This document shows, piece after piece, positions 33,307 through 42,969 of a DNA stretch of 64,000 nucleotides. Source of the stretch: DTFZ01 sp050260375 (GTDB lineage Bacteria > Bacillota > Clostridia > Christensenellales > SZUA-584); assembly GCA_050260375.1 (NCBI GenBank), contig JBLNCA010000030.1, positions 6,082-70,081 of the forward strand, in the 5' to 3' direction. A program made the translations under genes and the position numbers. The notes below the pieces were generated by a model. The model ran no database searches and was not told the DNA's origin. It saw nothing but the letters and a program-made list of their open reading frames with translations. Within the stretch, counting starts at the first letter, position 1; the number at the start of each line of letters is the position of its first letter.

Positions 33307-34332
33307 TTGAATCAAAAGATTTACCGGGCATTGATTGCGTGCCTGCGCGACCAGCCCGCAGTTTTGGCCGTACAGCTAGGCGGCACGCAAGGCAAGCGGG
33401 AGGAAATTAAAAAGCAGTTGTACTGCGGGCCGCAATTTGACGTTGCCGCGAAAGACGCGCTCGAGCGGGGCATACCGGTATTTAAGAGCGGTAACGATAG
33501 TAATATGCTGTATGAGCCTTTTTACCCGAAAGAGCGACTTATCATTTTAGGCGGAGGCCATATAGCTCTCCCGCTGACGGACTTCGCAAAAAAGACAGGG
33601 TTTTCAGTGACGGTTTCGGACGACCGCCCGACTTTCGCGAATGCCGCCCGATTCCCTTTTGCGGACGTAGTGTTATGCGAGGCTTTCGATAAAGCCATCG
33701 AAAAGCTTAAAATCACAGGCAGCGACTATGTTGTGATAATAACGCGCGGCCATAAGCACGACGCCTTATGCCTAGAACAGATACTGAAAGGCCCCGAGCC
33801 TGCGTATATAGGCATGATAGGCTCGCGCAGGCGAGTCGCAGCGGTTAAAGAATTGCTCATCGAAAATGGCTGCGATGCCGAAAAGCTTTCGCGGGTGCAT
33901 TCCCCCATAGGTATTGATATCGGCGCCGTAACGCCGGAAGAAATAGCGATATCGATAACTGCTGAGCTTATCGCCTGCAAGCGGCAAAGAAACGATAAGC
34001 CGGGCGATGTTTACAAAGGCTCCGATGCGGACTACAAGCTGCTTCGCGTGCTTGCGGAAGAAGACGACGTGCCAAAAGCAATAGTCACCGTAATATCAGC
34101 TAAAGGTTCCGTGCCTCGGGGCGCGGGAGCCAAGATGATAGTATATCCTTATAAAGAGACGCTCGGCAGCATCGGCGGAGGCTGCAGCGAGGCCGCGGTG
34201 ATTGATATCGCAAGGCAGATAATAGGAACGGGCCGTTACCGCCTGCATACCGTCGACCTTACCGCGGAAGTTGCCGAAGAGGAAGGCATGGTCTGCGGAG
34301 GCACTATGCAGGTGCTAATTGAAGACTATTAA
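33307..34332 (+). CDS. XdhC/CoxI family molybdo-enzyme maturation protein
   Basis: A 341-aa protein with the Rossmann XdhC_C domain first (ERLIILGGGHIALPLTDFA; AYIGMIGSRRR, about residues 70-210) and the XdhC/CoxI domain last (TVISAKGSVPRGAGAKM; GSIGGGCSEAAV, about 250-340). XdhC proteins bind Moco and insert the sulfurated cofactor into xanthine-dehydrogenase-type enzymes, taking sulfur from a NifS-like desulfurase. The TTG start follows AAAGGAAG. It is 27 bp after cysE and close to iscS; no molybdo-hydroxylase is in the window. Confidence 0.85.
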   Translation: MNQKIYRALIACLRDQPAVLAVQLGGTQGKREEIKKQLYCGPQFDVAAKDALERGIPVFKSGNDSNMLYEPFYPKERLIILGGGHIALPLTDFAKKTGFSVTVSDDRPTFANAARFPFADVVLCEAFDKAIEKLKITGSDYVVIITRGHKHDALCLEQILKGPEPAYIGMIGSRRRVAAVKELLIENGCDAEKLSRVHSPIGIDIGAVTPEEIAISITAELIACKRQRNDKPGDVYKGSDADYKLLRVLAEEDDVPKAIVTVISAKGSVPRGAGAKMIVYPYKETLGSIGGGCSEAAVIDIARQIIGTGRYRLHTVDLTAEVAEEEGMVCGGTMQVLIEDY

Positions 34333-34345
34333 TAGCTTCCAACGC

Positions 34346-35947
34346 TTATCTTGTTATTATTCTTCCCGCGCCTTTGAGCAGCGAATCGTCGGCTGCGCCG
34401 TTCTTCACGACGTGCAGGCCGTTTACGAAAACGTGGCAAACCCCTTTAGGGCGTGCAAGGGGATCACTACCCTCGCCGACGATGGCGGGGTCGAATACCG
34501 TCACATCGGCCGCGCAGCCTTTCCTTATGTAGCCGCGTCCGGGTATGCCGAAACGGTCGGCCACTGCCCCCGACATCTTGCGCACGGCTTTCTCTAAGGG
34601 AATTACGTTTTTATCGCGCGAGAGCGCAAGGAATTTCGGGAAGCATGAGTACGCGGCCGCATTCTGCACGCCTTTTTCCTCTATCCACGCGTCGGTCATA
34701 AAAAGCGACGCTTCGTGCTTTGCCAGCTTTTCTATCAAAGCGTCGCTGTAATAGCGGTAAAGGTTGACGCGTCCCGTGCCGCCGCTCATTTCCACTAACT
34801 TTATGTAAGCGTCAAGCTCGTTCGTATTCTGCTCCGCCGCTATCCCGCTTACGCGTTTGCCGCAGATGCCTTCGCTTCCCTCGCCTGCCCAAGCTATCTG
34901 CATATCCGAAAAGTCGAAACCGAGAGCGCGCTTCGTTATGCCTATTTCAAGCGCCAGCCTCGTTCTTACAAGCGGGCGCTTGCGCTTATCAACGGGCAGC
35001 GACAGATACCAGCTCGGAAGCACGACGGTTATCACCGACACGCCGAAGGTCATAGAGTACATATCAAACATGATATCGACTCCCTGCGCCCTCGCCTTGC
35101 TTATAAGCTCCAAGCACTTGTCCGCAGTCTTCCATGTGGACGTGCCCACGAATATCAGGTGGGAATACTGCAGCTTTACGCCGGTGCGCCGCGCCAGGTC
35201 TATCATCTCTTTCAGCGCGCGTATGTTATGCGCCTCGCCGCCTAAGGGCGGGCTGTACGATGTGGACGCTGCGGAAAACGCCCGCGCGTGCACTGTAAGT
35301 ATTCCGCCGCGCTTTGCGGTAAGCCTTGCCGCCTCCTCGAGCTCGGCCGCGGACGAGTACCGTTCGGGCTCGTACATCAATCCAAACGACAGACCGAACA
35401 CTCCCTCGTCAAACGACTGCTCTATCTTCGCGTTTCTCTTCGCCCTTTCATCTTCACTGAGCGGGCGGTTCTCGTATCCCGCGAGCCCCAGGCGTATTGT
35501 GCCGTGCCCCTGCAGCGGTATTATATTGAGGGGCGCTCGTTTCGCCGCCTCGGCCTGCCACCCGGAGAACGACGAATAGTCTTTGTTTTCACCCAGCTTG
35601 AATATGCCGCTGCCCATCAGCGCAAGGTGAGGCGAACCCGCTTCGTATCCGAACGGAGACATGCCGCAGTTTCCCGTCACCTGTGAGGTTATCCCCTGCT
35701 CCGCGAAAGTCTTAAAATAAGGTACGGGGTCAGCCAGCGCAGCAAACCAGTCGTTATGCGAATGCGCGTCAATAAAGCCGGGCGCTATTACCTTTCCGGC
35801 GCAGTCAACTTCCGCGCAGTCAAGGTGCTCGTTTATTTCGCCCTTTAGAATATCGCGTATTACACCGCCCGCTATAAATATCGAACCGATATACGGCGCG
35901 TTGCCGGTGCCGTCCATTACAATGCCGTTTTTTAGCAGAACGTTCAT
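34346..35947 (-). CDS. D-aminoacylase-like amidohydrolase
   Basis: A 533-aa amidohydrolase of the N-acyl-D-amino-acid deacylase family. N-terminal metal site GFIDAHSHNDWF; further blocks GNCGMSPFGYEAGSP, LQYSHLIF and the C-terminal GYIRKGCAADVTVFDP. The start at 35947 follows GGAGGT; an upstream in-frame ATG at 36070 lacks one. The family removes acyl groups from D-amino acids; the exact substrate is open. It converges with the xdhC operon, 13 bp apart. Confidence 0.85.
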   Translation of the reverse strand: MNVLLKNGIVMDGTGNAPYIGSIFIAGGVIRDILKGEINEHLDCAEVDCAGKVIAPGFIDAHSHNDWFAALADPVPYFKTFAEQGITSQVTGNCGMSPFGYEAGSPHLALMGSGIFKLGENKDYSSFSGWQAEAAKRAPLNIIPLQGHGTIRLGLAGYENRPLSEDERAKRNAKIEQSFDEGVFGLSFGLMYEPERYSSAAELEEAARLTAKRGGILTVHARAFSAASTSYSPPLGGEAHNIRALKEMIDLARRTGVKLQYSHLIFVGTSTWKTADKCLELISKARAQGVDIMFDMYSMTFGVSVITVVLPSWYLSLPVDKRKRPLVRTRLALEIGITKRALGFDFSDMQIAWAGEGSEGICGKRVSGIAAEQNTNELDAYIKLVEMSGGTGRVNLYRYYSDALIEKLAKHEASLFMTDAWIEEKGVQNAAAYSCFPKFLALSRDKNVIPLEKAVRKMSGAVADRFGIPGRGYIRKGCAADVTVFDPAIVGEGSDPLARPKGVCHVFVNGLHVVKNGAADDSLLKGAGRIITR

Positions 35948-36076
35948 GGATACCTCCAACATATTAAATTGTTGCGTTTTGCACGGCAGAATTATTAAAG
36001 AGCTCTGATATTTGACGTTCGATGCAAAATTTTGTCGCTTATAGTTTATCACATAGGCGGGGAATATCAAGAGGCA

Positions 36077-38758
36077 CTAAAGCCTTATCATTATTCCCTT
36101 TTTATTTTCGCGGGATTTTGCGCGTATACGCAGTACGGCATACATAACGACGGCGAGCAGCGATGCTCCGGACACAGCAAGCCCAAGCCAAAAGCCTTCG
36201 GGAATATAGCGCAGCTCTATACTGTGGCTGCCGGGGGAAACATGCGCGCCAAGCAATGCGCCGAACACAGGGCTGACCTGAGCGGGCTCGCCGTCTATAT
36301 ATACGCTCCACGCGCTCTCATACGGTATAGTAAACACAATGAGCTTGTTTTCGCCTTCGACATTTACTGTGCCTTCTATGTGCGAGCTGCTTATTTTGGC
36401 AAGGCTGCAAAAGCCGCCGGATAATGCTTCATGGCAGCGGCGCAGCGCTTCCATACTCTCATAGTAAAATTCTTCGCGCAGAACTGAAAGCTTTTCGCCC
36501 AGCAGCTTTACGCGCACCGTTACCGTATCGCCCGGCGCAAACGAGCCGACGGCGAATATGTTCCACTTGTACGTATCAAAATACCTGCCTCGCGGTTCTC
36601 CGTTTACGAAAATCTCGGCGTCCTGTATGTCGGGAGCGTAGAGGTAGCAATACAGCGTGTCGGTGCTTGTTATGCTTATTTCGTAATCTACAAACGCGTC
36701 TTTGGAAGCGTCCGTCTTCGTATACACGCGGCAACCATCGACGTTCTGTTCCGTTGCGTTTACTAGCGATATGTGGGCTGGGGCGGGCGTAAATATATCG
36801 CCCGTGTTTTGGGGGGCAAGGCCGCGGAAAATGCTGTTTTGCGCCTCAAACAGGCTCGTTTCTCCCGAGAGGTCAACGCTGCCCGCATCGGCAGGCGCGG
36901 CAAAGCCCAAAGGCAGCGCGTAAGGGTTGCGCAAAACTGTAACGCCGTTTTCGTCGGATACCGTTTCATAGGGCTTTATTGTGCCCGTATCGGTAATGAG
37001 GTATTTTACGCCCAGCAGGCTGTCCGCCCAGACGGTGGACCCGGAGCCGTAAAACACCCAGTAATCGTAGTAATTCCTGAAGCCCAGCTTTTCAAGGAAA
37101 GCTTTTATAGGATTCTTCTGAGTGGAGCTGAAATGCGTTATCCCGGCGTAATCAAACAGCATCGAATCGTTCATGTTGTATATAAACGTCTTTTCGATGC
37201 GGTAAAATCCGCCGTCACCGCTCTTTACGCCGCCTATCGTCTTGCCAGTATTGCGCGCATATTCCGTAAAATACGAAACGTCCTCACAGAACACCTCATT
37301 CAGCTTACCGATGGTATGGTACGCGTTGAGCCACAGGTTTCCAAGCTGCATAACGGCTAGCAGCGCTATCACCACCGGAAGCGTTCTGCCGGGTTTCTTT
37401 CGCAGAACGGGTACGGGCGAAAGCGCCGGGTCAATATAAGGCGCCGGCTTTTTTGCCGTGCGGTACTCTATTCTCGCGCACGCGTAAACAAGCGCGCTGG
37501 CAATGGCGGCAAGCAATACGTCGAGATAGATAAAGTCGTGTGAAAGGAACGCAAAGTTCTTGTCCGCGACGAACGCCGCGCACCCGATGAATACGAGCGC
37601 GGCGCAGATAATACGCGAAGGGGTAAGAGTGCTTAAATTCAAATAGTTTCTGTAAGCAAGAGTTATGACAACAAAGCTAAACACAAACGAATATCTGTAT
37701 AAAAACCACGACGGCGGAGCAAAGCCGTGCCAGACGAGGTTAAACATCGTAATATAAAAGCTTAACAGCAGCGCGGCGGCAAGCAGAGCCGAGCATATCC
37801 TCTCCCTCAAGCGCACGGCGCCGTTTAAAAAGTATTGCAGCGCCAATATAAGAACGGGTATGCCGCAGAATATGTTCGGAAGTCCGGCAATCTCCTCATC
37901 CCAGCTGAACGCGCCGGTAAACAGCTTGGAGAACACGTCGGTGAACGCAAAATTCGGCGTTAACGTAAGCGCCTCGAATGAAAAATACGCTTTGCCGTCC
38001 TTAAGCGAGTAAAACGCCGGTATCAGCACAACCGCCGCGAGCCCTGCCGCGGCAATCGATGAGAGCGCGTAAGGCGCTGCTGCTTTCAGCGTTTGCCTTA
38101 AGTTTTCGCGGGACAATGTAACAAAAAACCTGTATATGAAGTAAAGCACCGAGAATATGCACAGCATGAAGCCTATGTAGTAGTTTGTAACGAGCGCGGC
38201 AGACAGCGCGAGCAGGTAGCCCAGCGCGCTTTTTCTCTCGAATATGCCGTTTATGCCGAGTATAATGAGCGGCAGCAGTATGACGCCGTCGAGCCACATT
38301 ATGTTGAAACAATACGCTAAGTTATACGCCATCAGCGCATAGGCTGAGGAAAACAGCAGCGACGAGCGGCGCAATCCGAAGCTTTTACCTAAGTAAATGC
38401 AGAACGTAAACCCGCATGCCGCGATCTTCGAAACAATTATGATATTTACGGCAAGAGGCAGCGCCTCGGTGGAAAAAGGCAGCGTTATCAGATTAAACGG
38501 GCTGAAGAGGTAATAGGAAAGAAGCCCTGCCATATCGCCGCCGAGGCTTTTGGAGAACGTGTAAAATACGTCGTTGCCGGAAAACAGCGTGCGGAAATAC
38601 GAGAGGAAGCTTACGTACTGGTTGGACATGTCGCTTATAAGCAGCGTTTTCCCGCCGAACGGGTATATATTAAGTGTGAGGCATACGAGCGTCATAATAA
38701 AAGCCGGTATCAGGAACGAGAGCAGATAAATTGGAGCCGTTCTGCGCTTATTAGTCAT
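36077..38758 (-). CDS. YfhO family membrane glycosyltransferase (GT-C like)
   Basis: An 893-aa membrane protein with about 13 helices in the first 560 residues and a large extracytoplasmic C-terminal domain, closing with one helix near 860. The early loop ISDMSNQYVSFLSYFR matches the YfhO family, whose members add sugars carried by undecaprenyl phosphate to lipoteichoic acid or similar polymers. The ATG at 38758 overlaps the stop of the GtrB-like gene (ATGA); a longer frame upstream lies inside that gene. With GtrB and GtrA it forms a complete sugar-transfer module. Confidence 0.88.
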   Translation of the reverse strand: MTNKRRTAPIYLLSFLIPAFIMTLVCLTLNIYPFGGKTLLISDMSNQYVSFLSYFRTLFSGNDVFYTFSKSLGGDMAGLLSYYLFSPFNLITLPFSTEALPLAVNIIIVSKIAACGFTFCIYLGKSFGLRRSSLLFSSAYALMAYNLAYCFNIMWLDGVILLPLIILGINGIFERKSALGYLLALSAALVTNYYIGFMLCIFSVLYFIYRFFVTLSRENLRQTLKAAAPYALSSIAAAGLAAVVLIPAFYSLKDGKAYFSFEALTLTPNFAFTDVFSKLFTGAFSWDEEIAGLPNIFCGIPVLILALQYFLNGAVRLRERICSALLAAALLLSFYITMFNLVWHGFAPPSWFLYRYSFVFSFVVITLAYRNYLNLSTLTPSRIICAALVFIGCAAFVADKNFAFLSHDFIYLDVLLAAIASALVYACARIEYRTAKKPAPYIDPALSPVPVLRKKPGRTLPVVIALLAVMQLGNLWLNAYHTIGKLNEVFCEDVSYFTEYARNTGKTIGGVKSGDGGFYRIEKTFIYNMNDSMLFDYAGITHFSSTQKNPIKAFLEKLGFRNYYDYWVFYGSGSTVWADSLLGVKYLITDTGTIKPYETVSDENGVTVLRNPYALPLGFAAPADAGSVDLSGETSLFEAQNSIFRGLAPQNTGDIFTPAPAHISLVNATEQNVDGCRVYTKTDASKDAFVDYEISITSTDTLYCYLYAPDIQDAEIFVNGEPRGRYFDTYKWNIFAVGSFAPGDTVTVRVKLLGEKLSVLREEFYYESMEALRRCHEALSGGFCSLAKISSSHIEGTVNVEGENKLIVFTIPYESAWSVYIDGEPAQVSPVFGALLGAHVSPGSHSIELRYIPEGFWLGLAVSGASLLAVVMYAVLRIRAKSRENKKGIMIRL

Positions 38759-39687
38759 CGCACGCTCGTCTCCTTTACTATGTATATAGGCCTTCTCTTT
38801 ACCTCGAGGTGCGTTTTGGCTATATACAGCCCGAGTATGCCGGTGCATAAAAGCTGCGCGCCGCCCACGAAGAACACTGCGCACAGCACTGACATAAGCC
38901 GCGGCAGCGAGCCGGAACACGCCGCCCCGATAACGGCCGCGACAAGCAGCGCAAAGGCCAGCAGGCAAAACAGCGCGCCCAACACCGAAGACAGGTAAAG
39001 CGGCGCGGAAGAGAACGACGCTATGCCGTCTAAAGAATAGCAGATAAGCTTGCCTAGCGACCACGCGGACTTGCCGGCCCTGCGCTCCCGGCTCTCGCAC
39101 TCTATCCACTTCGTACGGAAGCCTACCCAGGAGTATATACCCTTCAAAAAGCGGCTGCGCTCTTTCATCTGCAGTATCGAGCTTACCACCTGCCTCGTCA
39201 TAAGGCGGTAGTCAAGAGCGCCTTCCGTGAATTTGACCTTCGATATGCTGTTTATCAGCCTGTAAAATGCCCGCGAAAAAAACAGCCGCATACGCGGTTC
39301 TCCGCCGCCCGGGGCGCGCTTTGCTGCGACGCAGTCATACTCGCGCGTTTTAATAATGGAGTACATCTTTTCGATAAGCTCGGGCGGATGCTGCAGGTCC
39401 GCGTCCATTACGGCTACATAGTCGCCGCCCGCGTACTCCAGCCCTGCAAGCATCGCCGCTTCCTTGCCGAAGTTGCGCGAAAACGATATATACTTTACGC
39501 GGCTGTCTTTTTCGCTTAATCTTCGCAGCACTTTGAGCGTTGCGTCGCAAGAGCCGTCGTCTACGAATATGAACTCAAATTCCGCCCGCCCGCTCATTTT
39601 ATCGGCTACGGCGGAAAGCGCGCTCATAAACAGCGGCACGGCCTGCTCTTCGTTATAGCAGGGCACTACGACAGATATAACGTCCAT
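38755..39687 (-). CDS. GtrB-like undecaprenyl-phosphate glycosyltransferase
   Basis: A 310-aa family 2 glycosyltransferase: VVPCYNEEQAVPLFMSAL, FVDDGSCDAT, DADLQHPPELIEKM (DxD), and two C-terminal membrane helices. GtrB/DPM1 enzymes load glucose or a related sugar on undecaprenyl phosphate. It overlaps GtrA by one base and YfhO by four, so the three are coupled. Confidence 0.92.
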   Translation of the reverse strand: MDVISVVVPCYNEEQAVPLFMSALSAVADKMSGRAEFEFIFVDDGSCDATLKVLRRLSEKDSRVKYISFSRNFGKEAAMLAGLEYAGGDYVAVMDADLQHPPELIEKMYSIIKTREYDCVAAKRAPGGGEPRMRLFFSRAFYRLINSISKVKFTEGALDYRLMTRQVVSSILQMKERSRFLKGIYSWVGFRTKWIECESRERRAGKSAWSLGKLICYSLDGIASFSSAPLYLSSVLGALFCLLAFALLVAAVIGAACSGSLPRLMSVLCAVFFVGGAQLLCTGILGLYIAKTHLEVKRRPIYIVKETSVR

Positions 39688-40103
39688 TATTTCAGCGCCT
39701 TCTTTCTGAACACAAGCGTCTTGCTGAATACGTAGTTAAGCGTTACGACAACGGCGTCGGTTGCTATTTTAGCGAGCATGCCGGGAAGCAACAGCACATC
39801 AACAAGCAGGAACATAAAGAGCATGTCGGCAAGCCCCGAAAACGCGCGGCAGCCGAAGAACAGCAGCGCTTCTTTCGCTATGCAGGACACGCCCATTGCA
39901 GAACTTAAGAACACGAATTTTCTGTTAGTCATGTACGCGAACAGCACGGACAGCACCCACGCGATAAGGTTTGCCGCCATATAGTATATGCCGAGCACAT
40001 AAGAGAACAGTAAAAAGCTTATAAAGTTAACGCCGGTCGTCAACGCGCCGAACACAAGGTACAGCGCCATCTCGCGCACCGGGCCGGTAAACCGGTTTTT
40101 CAT
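39687..40103 (-). CDS. GtrA family flippase-like protein
   Basis: A 138-aa protein with four membrane helices. YLVFGALTTGVNFISF and VTLNYVFSKTLVFR match the GtrA family, proposed to flip undecaprenyl-phosphate-linked sugars. First gene of the gtrA-gtrB-yfhO operon. Confidence 0.9.
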   Translation of the reverse strand: MKNRFTGPVREMALYLVFGALTTGVNFISFLLFSYVLGIYYMAANLIAWVLSVLFAYMTNRKFVFLSSAMGVSCIAKEALLFFGCRAFSGLADMLFMFLLVDVLLLPGMLAKIATDAVVVTLNYVFSKTLVFRKKALK

Positions 40104-40243
40104 TTGTATAAAGCACCTTTTATTTACTGAACAGTTTCATACGCAAGCGTAAGTTACACCATTCGATGAAAGTATATTCGCAGCTTGATAGAAACATGAT
40201 TATGGCAAAGGAGATTTTTTGATATGCCTTTAGAGTAAAGCGC

Positions 40244-40267
40244 AAAAAAAAGCCTCCCTTGGGAGAC
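40244..40267 (-). terminator. terminator of the modABC operon
   Basis: On the minus strand GTCTCCC and GGGAGGC form a stem followed by TTTTTTT. It starts 26 bp past the modC stop. Confidence 0.85.
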
Positions 40268-40292
40268 CGTAAAAATTCGCGGGCAAGTATTT

Positions 40293-41327
40293 TTAAGAAT
40301 ACAGCAGCAGCACATCCTTTGGCGAGACGCCCAGCCGCGCGGGCGCTATTTCCGGCTTGTCGCTCTTTGCGATGCGCCACCATATAGGATCTCCGCTCTG
40401 GTCGTACACGAACTTTACCGTCCACTCGAACGGCTCTTCTATCTCGTCCACGATGCGTATTGGAAATGCGTTTTCCGATTTATCCGGGCTGAAATGATGC
40501 GCGCGTATGCCCACGGCGCAGAGGCCCTCGCCCACGGGCCTGCCGGCGTCCAGCGTAACGCCCCATGCGGGCACGTATACGAGCGTATCGCCCGCCTTGC
40601 TCGCAGCCGCGATGTTCTTGCAGCCCGTAAGCGCCGCGCCGGCGCGCGTACGCGGGTCAGCGAATATGTCCTTTGTCGCGCCGACTCCCTTTAAACGCCC
40701 CTCGTCCATTATCGCGAGCGTATGGCAGAGCTTATACGCTTCGTCGCGGCTGTGCGTAACGAGCAGCGCGTCCTTGCCAAAAGCCTTCAGTATATCCCAA
40801 AGCTCCGCCGCGAGCTGGTCTTTAAGATGGCTGTCCAGCGCGCTCAGCGGCTCGTCCAGCAATAGCGCCTCCGGCTGGCCCACGAGTATTCGTGCGAGCG
40901 CGGCCCGCTGCTGCTGCCCTCCCGAGAGCTGGTGCGGGCGGTGCTTTCCAAGGCCGCTTAAGCGCATACGTTCCATCATGCGCGCTACAGCCTCCCTGCG
41001 CGCAGCCTTATCCTTCTCGTGATACAGGCCGCAGGCTATGTTCTGCTCCACCGTCATGTTGGGAAACAGCGCGTAGTTCTGAAACAGATACCCCACCCGC
41101 CGTTTCTGGGGCGGCAGGTTTATGCGCTTTTCGCTGTCAAACAGCGTGTTGCCATTGAGTATTATCTTGCCTCTGTCGGGGGTGACTATGCCCGCTATGC
41201 ATTTAAGCGTAAGCGTTTTGCCGCAGCCCGAAGCTCCGAGCAGCCCCAATACGCCGTTTTCCGATTCAAACTCTACGTTGAGCGTAAAATCGCCGAGCCG
41301 CTTTTTGATGTTTACGTAAAGGCTCAT
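40293..41327 (-). CDS. modC: molybdate ABC transporter ATP-binding protein
   Basis: A 344-aa ATPase. Walker A LLGASGCGKTLTLK, signature LSGGQQQRAALARIL, Walker B ALLLDEPLSALDSH; the C-terminal extension after about 225 resembles the regulatory tail of molybdate/sulfate CUT1-like ATPases. The ATG at 41327 overlaps the modB stop (TAATG). Third gene of modABC. Confidence 0.9.
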   Translation of the reverse strand: MSLYVNIKKRLGDFTLNVEFESENGVLGLLGASGCGKTLTLKCIAGIVTPDRGKIILNGNTLFDSEKRINLPPQKRRVGYLFQNYALFPNMTVEQNIACGLYHEKDKAARREAVARMMERMRLSGLGKHRPHQLSGGQQQRAALARILVGQPEALLLDEPLSALDSHLKDQLAAELWDILKAFGKDALLVTHSRDEAYKLCHTLAIMDEGRLKGVGATKDIFADPRTRAGAALTGCKNIAAASKAGDTLVYVPAWGVTLDAGRPVGEGLCAVGIRAHHFSPDKSENAFPIRIVDEIEEPFEWTVKFVYDQSGDPIWWRIAKSDKPEIAPARLGVSPKDVLLLYS

Positions 41328-41995
41328 TACGCTCTTCTCCCCCTCTTGCTTTTGCGCTCCAAAAGGTTTACGGCAACCAGCACCACCGCGCTTATCGCAA
41401 CGTTTACAAGCACCCACTTCAGCGCGCCCGCGTCGTCGTTTGTGCGCCAAAGCTGGTATACCGTAGTGGATATCGTAGCCGTCCTGCCGGGAGTATAGCC
41501 TATAAGCATACTCGTTGCGCCGTATTCGCCGAGCGCCCGCGCAAAAGCGAGCACCGCTCCCGCCAGTATGCCTTGTCTGCAGGCGGGCATGCGTATGCGC
41601 CAGAATATGAACGTATTAGACAGCCCCAGCGTCTTGCCGCTCCAGCCGAGCGTCTCGTCGAAGCTTTCAAACGCGCCGCGCGCCGTGCGGTACATCAGAG
41701 GAAACGCGACTACCGACGCCGTGAGTATGCCGCCGTACCACGTCATAACGAACTGTATGCCGAACTGCTGCAGAAACTGCCCCACCGGGTGCTTAAGGCC
41801 GAAAACGAGCAATAAAAACCATCCACATACGGTGGGCGGCAGCACTAAAGGCAGCGTAAGTATTACGTCAAGTATGCCTTTTACGACGCGGGGCAGCCGC
41901 GCCACGTAATACGCGCAAAGTATACCAGTGAAGAACACGACCACGCCCGACACGGCGGCTATCCTTAAGCTGTTCCAAAGCGGGTACCAATCCAT
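41327..41995 (-). CDS. modB: molybdate ABC transporter permease
   Basis: A 222-aa permease with about five helices. The EAA loop is GKTLGLSNTFIFWRIRMP, and ALAFARALGEYGATSMLIG is the typical ModB motif. Between modA (61 bp upstream) and modC. Confidence 0.93.
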   Translation of the reverse strand: MDWYPLWNSLRIAAVSGVVVFFTGILCAYYVARLPRVVKGILDVILTLPLVLPPTVCGWFLLLVFGLKHPVGQFLQQFGIQFVMTWYGGILTASVVAFPLMYRTARGAFESFDETLGWSGKTLGLSNTFIFWRIRMPACRQGILAGAVLAFARALGEYGATSMLIGYTPGRTATISTTVYQLWRTNDDAGALKWVLVNVAISAVVLVAVNLLERKSKRGRRA

Positions 41996-42056
41996 TTCAT
42001 TTCTCCGTTAGCATAAAGTTTGACTGCGCCGCGCCGGCGCGCGCTACGTCTCGTGC

Positions 42057-42902
42057 TCAGGCCGCGGGGCTGAAGCCTACTTCTTTGAATACGTTCAAGC
42101 ATTCGTCGGTTTTAAGGTAATCGAGGAACGCCTGCGCGGCTTCCTTGTTCTTGCTTATGTTGAGCACCGCCGCGGGATATATCACCTGCCCGCACATTTC
42201 GGCAGTAGCGCTGTCCACTACTTCAAGCCCCGCGCTGTAAGCGTCAGTGCAGTATACTACGCCGCAGTCCACGCTCGCTTCGCTTACCTGCGTAGTCACT
42301 TCCTTGACGTTGGAGCCGTACGTTATCGAGCCCGCGTCGGCAAGCTTTTTCTCGTCAAGCTTGTAGTACGCCAGTATGTTCTGAGTGTACTGCCCCACCG
42401 GCACGTCGCTGTTGCCCATCGCCATCAGTATGCCGCCCTCTTTCAGCTTCCCGGCCAAATCGTCAAAGCTCTTGATGCCTTTTGGGTTGCCCTCCGGAAC
42501 TGCGAGCGTTACCTTGTTTTCGAGCATGTTAACGCGCGTGCCCTGCTCCACAAAATCGAGCCCGTCGGGGTTGACGTCGCTTTTGGAAGAATCGAGCTGG
42601 TTCATCTGCTTCTGCGCGGCGGATATGAATATGTCGCATTCGGCGCCTTCCTCTATCTGCGTCTTAAGCGTGCCTGAAGAGTCGAAGTTGAACGTAAGAG
42701 TTACGTTCGGCGCCACGGACTTGTACATTTCGGCTGTCTTCGTGAGCGTCTCCGTCATGCTCGCCGCCGCAAACACAGTCAGTTCTACGGGTTCCGCGCT
42801 TTGTGAAGTCGAGGGCGCGGGCTGTCCGCAGGCAGCAAGCGCCAGCGCCAGCAGCAGCGCCAGCAAAAACCTTACGGTCTTTCTTATGTTCCGTTTTGCC
42901 AT
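42057..42902 (-). CDS. modA: molybdate-binding lipoprotein
   Basis: A 281-aa lipoprotein: signal helix and lipobox LAAC (Cys25). The mature part starts with LTVFAAASMTETLTK, the ModA strand that supplies the molybdate-binding serines; FNFDSSGTLKTQIEEGAECD and DCGVVYCTDAYSAG also match. It has a palindromic candidate ModE site 23 bp upstream of its start. Confidence 0.93.
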   Translation of the reverse strand: MAKRNIRKTVRFLLALLLALALAACGQPAPSTSQSAEPVELTVFAAASMTETLTKTAEMYKSVAPNVTLTFNFDSSGTLKTQIEEGAECDIFISAAQKQMNQLDSSKSDVNPDGLDFVEQGTRVNMLENKVTLAVPEGNPKGIKSFDDLAGKLKEGGILMAMGNSDVPVGQYTQNILAYYKLDEKKLADAGSITYGSNVKEVTTQVSEASVDCGVVYCTDAYSAGLEVVDSATAEMCGQVIYPAAVLNISKNKEAAQAFLDYLKTDECLNVFKEVGFSPAA

Positions 42903-42924
42903 TATTCCATGCTCCTTACAGCGC

Positions 42925-42942
42925 GTTATATTTTTTTACAAC
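42925..42942. promoter_or_regulatory. candidate ModE-type operator upstream of modA
   Basis: GTTATATTTTTTTACAAC: half sites GTTATA and TACAAC, six bases apart. A near-identical site, GTTGTATTTTTTTATAAC, lies upstream of the gene for the ModE-like fusion protein. The architecture recalls the TATA-rich ModE box. Confidence 0.6.
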
Positions 42943-42969
42943 TCGGCTGCGCGTAAGCACGCTTATTAC

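Noticed and set aside
35948..36070. Longer N-terminus for the amidohydrolase
   Set aside because: The added residues are not family-like and the internal ATG has a good GGAGGT site.
38759..39109. 117-residue extension of the YfhO-like protein
   Set aside because: It lies wholly inside the GtrB-like gene in another frame; the ATGA overlap gives the natural start.
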